Origin: JBEKYD01 sp049509915
GTDB lineage: Bacteria > Acidobacteriota > Terriglobia > Bryobacterales > Bryobacteraceae
DNA length: 17,837 bases
Assembly (NCBI GenBank): GCA_049509915.1
Contig: JBEKZL010000159.1
Span: 1 to 17,837 of the forward strand
Direction: 5' to 3'
Part shown: positions 1-6,606 of the stretch, piece by piece
How the letters are laid out: every line of letters begins with the position of its first letter
How positions within the stretch are numbered: position 1 is the stretch's first letter
The notes under the pieces: generated by a model
What the model was told of the DNA's origin: nothing
Seen by the model: only the letters and a program-made list of their open reading frames with translations
Database searches by the model: none
Translations under genes and position numbers: made by a program

Positions 1-117
1 GTCGTCCTCAAATTCATCGAGCTTGGAATCTAGTTCCTGTTGCTCTTCGTCTTCGTAATCGTGAAAATCCTCCATCTCATCCTCGCTTTTGGCAATCGAT
101 CGATCCGGATCAAACAT
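1..117 (-). CDS. Hypothetical acidic protein, N-terminal 39 residues (cut by window edge)
   Basis: A minus-strand reading frame starts at ATG (115-117) and stays open to base 1, so only the first 39 residues are visible. The start is supported by a GGAGG Shine-Dalgarno with 8 bases of spacing (GGAGGCTCGGTGAATG on the minus strand). The peptide begins MFDPDRSIAKSEDEMEDF and is strikingly acidic, with 19 Asp/Glu among 39 residues and a run of D/E/Q near residues 20-30. It has no signal peptide or membrane segment. I do not recognise a family. It could be a small acidic protein or the N-terminus of a larger one. Its codons are less GC-biased than those of the neighbouring genes. Confidence 0.6.
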   Translation of the reverse strand, partial: MFDPDRSIAKSEDEMEDFHDYEDEEQQELDSKLDEFEDD

Positions 118-306
118 TCACCGAGCCTCCAGTAATAGGTGCGCGACACAGATAGAATACCCCTTTTTGCGCATTGGGCAATAGCGAAAAAACAACAGAG
201 CGAAATTTTCGAGCCGACTCTTGGAACAACACGGCTGGCGCGAAGAGCAAACTGCGAGCGGCGGCCGCGCAATTCGCGATGACTGATTACGCCGCGTTTC
301 CGGGCC

Positions 307-328
307 GCGACCGCGAGGGAGCGGTCGC
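307..328. repeat. REP-like palindrome (GCGACCGC / GCGGTCGC)
   Basis: There is a perfect 8-bp inverted repeat, GCGACCGC (307-314) and GCGGTCGC (321-328), around the 6-base loop GAGGGA. It lies in the 244-base gap between the acidic gene's start and the lytic transglycosylase stop, 34 bases downstream of that stop. Short palindromes of this form are, to my memory, dispersed in Solibacter-type genomes. No T-run follows on either strand, so it is not a classic intrinsic terminator. The rest of the 118-361 gap shows no gene or RNA that I can support. Confidence 0.55.
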
Positions 329-361
329 AGGATGCCTGATTGCAATTACGAAACCGAGTAC

Positions 362-2020
362 TTATCGCGCCGACGCGTGCGCTACGATCACCGGTTTCTT
401 AGCGGCGGGCTTCGCTACCGTGGCCGGATGCGAGGCCGGATGAGACGTGGCGTGAGGCGCGGGCCGGACAGTGCCCCGCCGAGCCGCAACATAAGTTCGA
501 TGCGCGGCGGGTTGCGGACGCGCCGCGGCGGGGATTACCACCCAATCGCCCTCGGCGGCTTCCGCGGCTGCGAAGTGGTTGGCCGATACCAGGCCCTCCG
601 TCGTCATGCCGAAACGCTTGCCGATGGCCGCCAGTGTTTCTCCCGTCTGCACTTTGTGCAGGCGCCACGAGATGCGATGCTCGGCCGGGACGCGCTCGAT
701 CGCAGCTGCCAGTTCCGCACCGCCTCCCTTGGGAACGTGCAGGGAGAAACCCTCCGGAGTGACGTTGTGGAGGAGGGACGGGTTAAGAGCGGCGATTTCG
801 GCGGCGGGCGTCTCGGTGATATCGGATACCAGGTCCAGGCTGGCTGGAGCGGAGAGTTGCACCGTATCGTAGGCAAGCGTGGGATCCGGCTGCAAACTAT
901 CGAGCCCGTACTCGGCCGCGTTCTTCTCCATGATCGTCATGGCCAGAATGATGGGCACATAATTGGTCGTTTCCGCCGGCAATACGCCGCGGCTCCGCAG
1001 TTCCCAAAAGTCGGCGTAGCCGGTCCGCTCCACCGCTCGTTCCACCACATTCGGGCCGCAGTTATATGCCGCTATCGCCAGGTACCAATCGCCAAACTCG
1101 TTGTACAGATCGCGCAAGTGGTGGGCCGCGGCGCGCGTGGCCTTCTCCGGATCCATGCGTTCGTCGGTATAGGCGGTCTGCGCCAGACCGTATTCCTGGC
1201 CACGCCATTTCAGGAATTGCCACATCCCGCCCGCGGCGGCGCGGGACATGACGCGCGGCATAAAACCGGATTCGGCCTGCGCCAGGTGGATCAGCTCCCG
1301 CGGCACGCCTTCCTCGTCCAGAATCCGGTCGATCATCTCTTTGTAACGTCCCGCCCGCTCCATGCCCGCCACCAGAGTCCGCCGGCCGCGGTTAGCGAAG
1401 AAATTGATGTAACCCAGCACCGCATCGTTCACCGAGAGCGGCAATTGCGATTCGGTAGCCGTCACTTCGTCCCGCACGCGGTCCTTCAACTTCGGGTCCA
1501 CCGGGAAAGTCATCTGCAGGATGTCTTCGAGTGGCGCCCTTTCGTACCGGTCGTCTTCGAGGACGGCGGACGACCCTAAACCCTCCAGGTCGTATTTGTG
1601 GATCGCGTCCACCAGAGCCTCCAGCTTCTGTTCAAAAGCTACTGCGTCGACCGAATCCAGCGTAGGGGCTTCCAGCATCAAATCGATAGCCGAATCGAAC
1701 GCCTGCCGCGCGCCGGGAATGTCGTTCGCCTGGTAAGCCCGGCGGCCGGCTTCGAATTCGCGTTGGGCGCGTTCGGCGATGGCGTCCAGGGTTTTCCGCT
1801 GGGCTAGTACGGCATTGCTCAACAGGAAAACCGGTACGTCTTCGGCGGAAAAGCTGGAGGGAATTGTAGGAGGAGGATCAAGACTGGCTGAGGGCTCGGC
1901 ATAGGGGACGGATGGCAGAATACCGGTATGATAACGTGCCTGCGAATAGCCGCACATCGCAGCGACGGTAAAGAACAGGGGAAACAGAAAACCCCCGAAC
2001 ATCAGCTTACCTGCGTTCAT
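362..2020 (-). CDS. mltD: Membrane-bound/periplasmic lytic transglycosylase, MltD-like, with LysM
   Basis: A 552-residue protein that should cleave the MurNAc-GlcNAc bond of peptidoglycan in the periplasm, forming 1,6-anhydro ends. Residues 1-27 form a hydrophobic export signal. A coil/TPR-like helical stretch runs from about 75 to 145. The SLT catalytic domain spans about 225-370: RELIHLAQAESGF carries the probable catalytic Glu250, followed by AAGGMWQF and AIAAYNCGPN, hallmarks of the SLT/MltD fold. A degenerate LysM-like segment lies at about 383-430 and a clear LysM at about 455-497 (HKVQTGETLAAIGKRFGM). The tail is Ala/Pro/His-rich and basic. An in-frame upstream start at 2194 exists, but the ATG at 2018-2020 has GGAG six bases before it and begins the signal sequence, so I chose it. 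The gene symbol is by family resemblance only. Confidence 0.9.
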   Translation of the reverse strand: MNAGKLMFGGFLFPLFFTVAAMCGYSQARYHTGILPSVPYAEPSASLDPPPTIPSSFSAEDVPVFLLSNAVLAQRKTLDAIAERAQREFEAGRRAYQANDIPGARQAFDSAIDLMLEAPTLDSVDAVAFEQKLEALVDAIHKYDLEGLGSSAVLEDDRYERAPLEDILQMTFPVDPKLKDRVRDEVTATESQLPLSVNDAVLGYINFFANRGRRTLVAGMERAGRYKEMIDRILDEEGVPRELIHLAQAESGFMPRVMSRAAAGGMWQFLKWRGQEYGLAQTAYTDERMDPEKATRAAAHHLRDLYNEFGDWYLAIAAYNCGPNVVERAVERTGYADFWELRSRGVLPAETTNYVPIILAMTIMEKNAAEYGLDSLQPDPTLAYDTVQLSAPASLDLVSDITETPAAEIAALNPSLLHNVTPEGFSLHVPKGGGAELAAAIERVPAEHRISWRLHKVQTGETLAAIGKRFGMTTEGLVSANHFAAAEAAEGDWVVIPAAARPQPAAHRTYVAARRGTVRPAPHATSHPASHPATVAKPAAKKPVIVAHASAR

Positions 2021-2037
2021 TAATCGCTCCAAACTTA

Positions 2038-2064
2038 AGTAAACACAACTACTTTTACCGTCAA
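2038..2064 (-). promoter_or_regulatory. Candidate sigma70-type promoter for the lytic transglycosylase
   Basis: On the minus strand TTGACG (2064-2059; 5 of 6 to the -35 consensus) precedes TTTACT (2043-2038; 4 of 6 to TATAAT) with a 15-base spacer, just upstream of the ATG at 2020. The spacer is shorter than ideal. The call rests on motif matching alone. Confidence 0.3.
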
Positions 2065-2083
2065 AGCGAGCCCCGAACCCTCC

Positions 2084-2119
2084 AAGGGTACAACACCTGC
2101 CATAGCCGTTGCAACCCTT
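2084..2119. terminator. Hairpin between EF-G-like stop and lytic transglycosylase start
   Basis: AAGGGT (2084-2089) plus CAAC (2091-2094) can pair with GTTG (2108-2111) plus ACCCTT (2114-2119). This gives a 10-bp stem with a small internal loop and a 13-base apical loop. It lies downstream of the EF-G-like gene and upstream of the candidate transglycosylase promoter, so a termination role is plausible. No U-tract follows on the minus strand, so it may instead be a chance palindrome or an operator. Confidence 0.3.
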
Positions 2120-2203
2120 AAACTCCCGGCGCCGCCGCGCCCCAACGCTATCTTGTGGCCTGAATCTCGTTAATATCTCTACTCTTACTGGCACCAGCCG
2201 GCG

Positions 2204-4300
2204 TCAGTCTTCCTCCTCCTCCAGCCCTGCTCCAGCCGCTTTGGCGGCTGCAATAATCTTATCGGCCTGTAATTGCGGCACAAAGTCGTAATGGTCGAAC
2301 TCCATCGTAAAAGAAGCCCGGCCCTGTGTCATGGCGGTCAGATCGTTCTGATAATTCAGCATTTCCGCCATCGGCACCTGCGCTCGCAGAAATTGGGTTG
2401 TGCCCTTGGTTTCCATGCCGGAGATGCGCCCCCGGCGGCCGTTGAGGTCGCCCATCAGATCGCCGGCATATTCCACCGGTGCCTGGATCTCGACGTTCAT
2501 GATCGGTTCCAGCAAGGCCGGCCTGGCTTCCAGCATGGCTGCTTTGAAGGCCTTCCGCGCCGCCAGTTTGAAGGCCAGTTCCGAGGAATCCACGTCGTGA
2601 TAGGATCCGTCGTACACGGTCACCTTGAAATCCACCATCGGATAGCCGGCCAGGAACCCCTTTTCGGCGGTTTCCACGATGCCTTTTTCCACCGCCGGAA
2701 TGTAGTTCTTGGGAATCGATCCGCCGAAGATCTCGTTTTCGAAGACGAACTTGCCGCCTCGCGGCAGCGGCTCCATGCGGATCCAGCAGTCGCCGAACTG
2801 GCCGTGGCCACCGGTCTGCTTCTTGTGCCGGCCCTGCACGTCGGCCGTGCCGCGTATGGTCTCGCGATAGGGGATCTTCGGAGCCTTCAGCGTGACATCT
2901 ACGCCGTAGCGCCTCTTCAGCCGGCTGACGACGATTTCGACATGTTGTTGCCCGGCGCCGGCCAGCAGGAATTCGCGCGTCTGCGGATCGCGATAGAAAC
3001 GCAGCGATTGGTCTTCCTCCAGGATGCGGTGGACGGCGTTGCCCATGCGGTCTTCGTCGTTGCGCGACTTGGCTTCGATAGCGAAGGCAATGGAGGGTTC
3101 CGGCAGCTTCACCGGGGAGTAGACCACGTTGAAGCCCTTATCGGCCAAGCTGTCGCCGGTTAGCGTGTCCTTCAGCTTCGCCAGCGCGCCGATGTCTCCG
3201 GCATTCAGCTCCGTCACCGGCTGCAAAGTCTTTCCCATCGGGATGGAAAGATGAGCCAGGCGTTCGGCCGAACCGCGGTTCAGGTTGGACAGGTTTGCGT
3301 CGTTTTTCAAAACCCCGGTAACCACTTTGAAATAGGTGATCCGGCCCGCAAAGGGATCGGCTGCGGTTTTGAAAACGAAAAGCGAACAGGGCCCGGTCGG
3401 AGAAACCGGCCGCGTGACTTCCTTGCCATCCACCACGCCTGTAACACCCGCCCGCTCCGTGGGAGAGGGGAGATTTTCCACCATGAAATTCAGAATCTGG
3501 TCGCTGCCGATGTTGTGCATCGCCGAAGCGCACAGCACCGGGAAAAGACGCAATTCGCGGACCGCCTGGTTCAAGCCCTCGAGAATATGCTCCACCGGGA
3601 GGGTCCCCTGGTCGAAGAATTCCTCCATCAGCGCGTCGTTACCTTCGGCCACCATTTCGACCAGCGCGTCGTGGGCCTGTTGGGCGGCTTCGGCCAAACC
3701 TGCCGGAATGTCGCCTTCCTTGCCTTTGCCGTCGCCATCCGAAGCGTAAGCGTAGGACTTCATGCGGATTACGTCGACTACCCCGGTAAAGTCCCGCTCC
3801 GCACCGATGGGGATCTGAATCGGTACCGCCGCCCGGCCAAAGGTCTCCTGCACGCTCGCCAGGGCGCGCTCGAAATCGGCGCGCTCGCGGTCGAGCTTGT
3901 TGATCACGACTGCTCGCGGCAGCTTGAAATCGACCGCAAACCCCCAAACCTTCTCGGTTTGCACTTCCACGCCCGCCACCCCGTCCACCACCACCAGGGC
4001 CGAATCGGCCGCCGCCAGGGCGGCACGCGCATCGTTGATAAATATGTTGTATCCAGGAGTGTCTAGGATGTTTACCTTGGTCTTGTTCCACTCCACCACA
4101 GCCACCGCGGTCGAAATCGAGATCTTGCGCTGGATCTCCTCCTCGTCGAAATCGGTGACCGTGTTGCCCTCGTCGACCCGCAGCAGCCGGTTAGTCGCGC
4201 CCGCGGTGTAAAGCAACCCGGCGGTGAGCGTAGTCTTGCCGGAATCGCCGTGGCCCACCACACCGACGTTCCGCAGATCCTTGGTTTCGTAGACTTTCAT
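2204..4300 (-). CDS. fusA2: EF-G-like translational GTPase (second-type EF-G paralogue)
   Basis: A 698-residue protein with full EF-G architecture. In the GTPase domain, G1 is GHGDSGKT at 16-23, the switch-I region is QRKISIS around 57-63, G3 is DTPGY at 80-84 and G4 is NKLD at 134-137. Domain II and a domain III with GQQHVEIV follow. Domain IV contains GGHGQFGD and GSYHDVDSSELAF, and domain V ends RASFTMEFDHYDF. An acidic tail EEEED closes the protein. Canonical EF-G has DTPGH, where the His activates the hydrolytic water; here Tyr84 replaces it. G1 is GHGDSGKT rather than AHIDAGKT, and switch I has Ser61 for the usual Thr. As I recall, the same G3 change occurs in the Thermus EF-G-2 subfamily, so this is probably a paralogue with altered GTPase behaviour. 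I would not call it the housekeeping FusA. The ATG at 4298-4300 is preferred over the upstream start at 4414 because homology begins at MKVYETKDLRNVG. Confidence 0.9.
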   Translation of the reverse strand: MKVYETKDLRNVGVVGHGDSGKTTLTAGLLYTAGATNRLLRVDEGNTVTDFDEEEIQRKISISTAVAVVEWNKTKVNILDTPGYNIFINDARAALAAADSALVVVDGVAGVEVQTEKVWGFAVDFKLPRAVVINKLDRERADFERALASVQETFGRAAVPIQIPIGAERDFTGVVDVIRMKSYAYASDGDGKGKEGDIPAGLAEAAQQAHDALVEMVAEGNDALMEEFFDQGTLPVEHILEGLNQAVRELRLFPVLCASAMHNIGSDQILNFMVENLPSPTERAGVTGVVDGKEVTRPVSPTGPCSLFVFKTAADPFAGRITYFKVVTGVLKNDANLSNLNRGSAERLAHLSIPMGKTLQPVTELNAGDIGALAKLKDTLTGDSLADKGFNVVYSPVKLPEPSIAFAIEAKSRNDEDRMGNAVHRILEEDQSLRFYRDPQTREFLLAGAGQQHVEIVVSRLKRRYGVDVTLKAPKIPYRETIRGTADVQGRHKKQTGGHGQFGDCWIRMEPLPRGGKFVFENEIFGGSIPKNYIPAVEKGIVETAEKGFLAGYPMVDFKVTVYDGSYHDVDSSELAFKLAARKAFKAAMLEARPALLEPIMNVEIQAPVEYAGDLMGDLNGRRGRISGMETKGTTQFLRAQVPMAEMLNYQNDLTAMTQGRASFTMEFDHYDFVPQLQADKIIAAAKAAGAGLEEEED

Positions 4301-4423
4301 GATGGATTCCGGTTTTGAAAACGGAATAGTAACACGAGGCCGAAGTGGTGGGAACGGGTGACGGGCACAGGATCGTTGGGGAAATTGCTCTAGGGTTCGG
4401 TCTACGAAGCCCATCGGGGCCGA

Positions 4424-4457
4424 AGCGGGAGAGGAAACTGGCGCGACTTCTCCCGCT
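4424..4457. terminator. Hairpin downstream of the DUF3300 gene
   Basis: A perfect 9-bp inverted repeat, AGCGGGAGA (4424-4432) and TCTCCCGCT (4449-4457), with a 16-base loop. It starts 12 bases after the DUF3300 stop codon on the minus strand, where a terminator would be expected. It is followed by TCGGCC rather than a T-run, so any termination would be factor-dependent or weak. Confidence 0.35.
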
Positions 4458-4468
4458 CCGTGAGGTCT

Positions 4469-5827
4469 TTACCGCCGGCCGCCGCCATGGCCGCCGCCGA
4501 AGCTGCGGCCGCCACCAGCACTCCGCGCGCCGCCATTAAAGCTGCGGCTTCCGCCGCTGTAGCTTCGCGAACCGCTGCCCGATCCGCGGCTGTAGCTGGG
4601 GCTGGAAGCGCGTGGCGCCGCCTGATAGCCGCGCGAGGATCCCTGGAACGAATTGCCGCGGAAGCTCTGGTAGCCGGAGCCGCCGTAGCTTCTTGCCGTT
4701 TCCGCGCCATAGCTTCGTGCCGATTCCGCGCCATAGCTCCGGGAGGATTGGTAGCCGCCGCGGTTAGCGCCATAGGCTTGGCCATAGGAACCGCGGCTGC
4801 CCAGGCTCTCGACGCCCCGGTTGCCGCCATACGACCCGGCGAAGGAACTGCGCCCGCCGAAGCTTTGCATACTGCGCCCTGCCGCATAGCTTCGGGACAT
4901 ATTGGCTCTGGAAGCCATCGAAGCAGCTCCGAACCGCCCGGCAAGCTGCCCGTTCGGGTACCCTACGCCCAGCCGGTGGGCGGGGTCGTGCGCCCAAGCC
5001 GTTACTCCGAATCCCCCGAAGCCCGAGTGGAACCCGTAGCGATTGAAAAACGCGCCATTCACGAAAACGCCGTGGCCGAACCAGGAAGGTCCCCAACCCC
5101 AGCCGCCAAACAGACCGAAACCGCCCCAGCCGCCGAAGTAAAAGCCGAGGTTGATGCCGGGCCCCCATCCGAAACCATAGGCCGGGTAATAAAGTGGCGG
5201 GTAAACACCCCATACGGGCGGTCCCCAAATGGCCATAGGATCATACTGAGGCACGTAGATCACCTGGGGATCGGCTGGCTGAATAGCGATGGCGGACTGG
5301 CCATTCTCGGTTTCCGTGGTTACGTTCTGCTGCGGCGTCGAATTCAGTCTACCGTTGGCCTGAGCCCGTTCCCGCATTGTCTGAACGGCGTTCATGACGT
5401 CGGCTTGTTGGGCCAGGAAGGCGTTGCCTAAAGCCGTCGTCCATTGAACGTCCTGGTTGAGCCGGGCCAGCACGTCCGGAAATGCAACCAAAGCCTGGAC
5501 GCTGGGGTCCCAACTCTGCTGCCGGGCGGCATTCATGAGCTGGGTGCCGCTCAAGTTCCGATTTGCCCCGAGCCATTGCTGCGCTTCGACCACCTCCAAC
5601 GGGTAGGTGGAAGCCACCAGGATCTGGGTAAGCAGAGGATCCGGGTAAAGCGCGATGGGCGCGACCAGATCGTCAAGCTGTCCCGCGCCTAATCTCGCGG
5701 CCGGAGCCGCGGGTGGTGCTTCCGCCTGGGGCTCCTGCGCCCGAACGGGCAAAGAAGCTGCCATCGCAAAGCAGGCGGCCACCGCCAAAACCGGCCGATG
5801 TAAAGACTTCCATGCATTACCGATCAT
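4469..5827 (-). CDS. Secreted DUF3300 family protein with Gly/Ser/Tyr/Arg-rich tail
   Basis: A 452-residue exported protein of unknown function. A signal peptide occupies about residues 1-29 (hydrophobic LAVAACFAMAASL, then VRA-QE). The DUF3300 core covers about 45-215, with the recognisable segments ALYPDPLLTQIL, STYPLEVVEAQQWL, SWDPSVQALVAFPDVL and PQVIYVPQYDP. A Gly/Trp/Phe/Tyr-rich stretch follows at about 205-280. From about 300 onward the protein is a low-complexity Ser/Arg/Gly/Tyr tail with RSYGA repeats ending GGGHGGGRR. This composition suggests a surface-exposed or aggregation-prone segment. Two ATGs are possible: 5836, where AAAGG abuts the codon, and 5827, where AAAGG is 9 bases away. 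I chose 5827. The gene diverges from the OmpH-like gene. Confidence 0.85.
   Translation of the reverse strand: MIGNAWKSLHRPVLAVAACFAMAASLPVRAQEPQAEAPPAAPAARLGAGQLDDLVAPIALYPDPLLTQILVASTYPLEVVEAQQWLGANRNLSGTQLMNAARQQSWDPSVQALVAFPDVLARLNQDVQWTTALGNAFLAQQADVMNAVQTMRERAQANGRLNSTPQQNVTTETENGQSAIAIQPADPQVIYVPQYDPMAIWGPPVWGVYPPLYYPAYGFGWGPGINLGFYFGGWGGFGLFGGWGWGPSWFGHGVFVNGAFFNRYGFHSGFGGFGVTAWAHDPAHRLGVGYPNGQLAGRFGAASMASRANMSRSYAAGRSMQSFGGRSSFAGSYGGNRGVESLGSRGSYGQAYGANRGGYQSSRSYGAESARSYGAETARSYGGSGYQSFRGNSFQGSSRGYQAAPRASSPSYSRGSGSGSRSYSGGSRSFNGGARSAGGGRSFGGGHGGGRR
4686..4733. repeat. Two tandem 24-bp units inside the DUF3300 tail
   Basis: Units 4686-4709 and 4710-4733 match at 22 of 24 positions. 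They encode the 8-residue repeats RSYGAETA and RSYGAESA. They are in frame, so copy-number change would lengthen or shorten the tail without a frameshift. Confidence 0.7.
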
Positions 5828-5974
5828 ATTGCACATCCTTTGGGGCCCCGGCTTGAAGCCCGTCCAGTTAGATAGATGCGCGCGGCCCGAATCTCGTGTG
5901 CGAGTTTACATACCCTTACGTGAGAATGTGTTAATGCTCGTTGCCGTGTTAACATCCCGTTCAGAGGACCTTCC

Positions 5975-6508
5975 GTGAAACTGTTTCTTCCCGTTTTATC
6001 GATGCTTGCGGCCGTAGTGTGCGGTTGGGGACAGACGGCCGTCAAAACGCCGCCCAAGGTGGCTCTGGTAAATATCCAGGACGCCATAATCGGCACGGCC
6101 GACGGCCAGGCGGCGGCGAAACGGTTGGAAGACGAGTTCGGTCCCCGCAAAGCCAAGCTGGACCAGGAAAAACAGTCCATCGACGCCATCCAAAAGCGCA
6201 TGGACGAGGACAAAACTCTGAGCGGTGACGACCGCCAGAAGATTAGCAAGGACTTGGCCGACAAAACCGTCCTGTTCAACGTGGAAACCGATCAGGACGA
6301 CAGCGACCTGGAGCAGGCCCAAAATAAAGTGCTGCGCGAGATCGGCAAGAAGATGGTTGCGGTGATCGTGGAAGTGGCCAGCGCCAGCGGATATGCCATG
6401 GTCTTCGACGTGAGCACCTCGCGGGCGCCGTTGCTGTACGCCGAAAACGCCACCGATATCACCAGCGACGTGATCCGCGTCTACGATAAGAGGGCGGCAG
6501 CGCAGTAG
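5975..6508 (+). CDS. OmpH/Skp-family periplasmic chaperone-like protein
   Basis: A 177-residue protein of Skp/OmpH size, which in Gram-negatives holds unfolded outer-membrane proteins in the periplasm. A signal peptide covers about residues 1-20 (LFLPVLSMLAAVVCG). The short beta strand KVALVNIQDAI at 28-38 is typical of the family. A charged Lys/Glu/Asp-rich helical-hairpin (coiled-coil) region spans about 45-125, and the C-terminal strand segment GYAMVFDVS sits at about 139-147. The start is GTG at 5975, with GAGG seven bases upstream, and this is the only well-placed start. It stands alone, divergent from DUF3300 and convergent with GH51. It lacks the usual bamA or lpxD neighbours, so it is probably one of several paralogues. 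Confidence 0.85.
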   Translation: MKLFLPVLSMLAAVVCGWGQTAVKTPPKVALVNIQDAIIGTADGQAAAKRLEDEFGPRKAKLDQEKQSIDAIQKRMDEDKTLSGDDRQKISKDLADKTVLFNVETDQDDSDLEQAQNKVLREIGKKMVAVIVEVASASGYAMVFDVSTSRAPLLYAENATDITSDVIRVYDKRAAAQ

Positions 6509-6510
6509 AC

Positions 6511-6603
6511 GGGACAGACGATCGCCTTCCGTCTCTGTCAGCCGGCGCGCTTTGATAAGGCAATGACAGACCACATAAGGCGATGGTCTGTCCAGGTCTG
6601 TCC
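6511..6603. repeat. Long imperfect inverted repeat between convergent genes
   Basis: The left arm GGACAGACGATCGCCTT (6512-6528) pairs with AAGGCGATGGTCTGTCC (6577-6593), with a single mismatched position in 17. Inner segments CTGTCA (about 6535-6540) and TGACAG (about 6564-6569) also pair. A further GGTCTGTCCC (6594-6603) offers a second partner for the left end. The element fills the gap between the OmpH stop (6508) and the GH51 stop (6607), so it may terminate both transcripts. Its length and nested form are more like a dispersed palindromic element than a simple terminator. Confidence 0.65.
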
Positions 6604-6606
6604 CAC

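Noticed and set aside
118..361. Possible RNA gene in the left intergenic gap
   Set aside because: I could find no tRNA cloverleaf or known riboswitch core, only the short palindrome at 307-328.
332..1579. 415-codon plus-strand ORF opposite the lytic transglycosylase
   Set aside because: It is antisense to a gene with signal peptide, SLT and LysM domains, and its translation has no recognisable motif.
2021..2194. 58-residue N-terminal extension of the lytic transglycosylase
   Set aside because: The internal ATG at 2020 has a good Shine-Dalgarno and starts the signal peptide. The extension would bury that signal.
4686..4733. Possible CRISPR or regulatory repeat in the DUF3300 gene
   Set aside because: There are only two adjacent copies without spacers, and both are in frame within coding sequence encoding a protein repeat.
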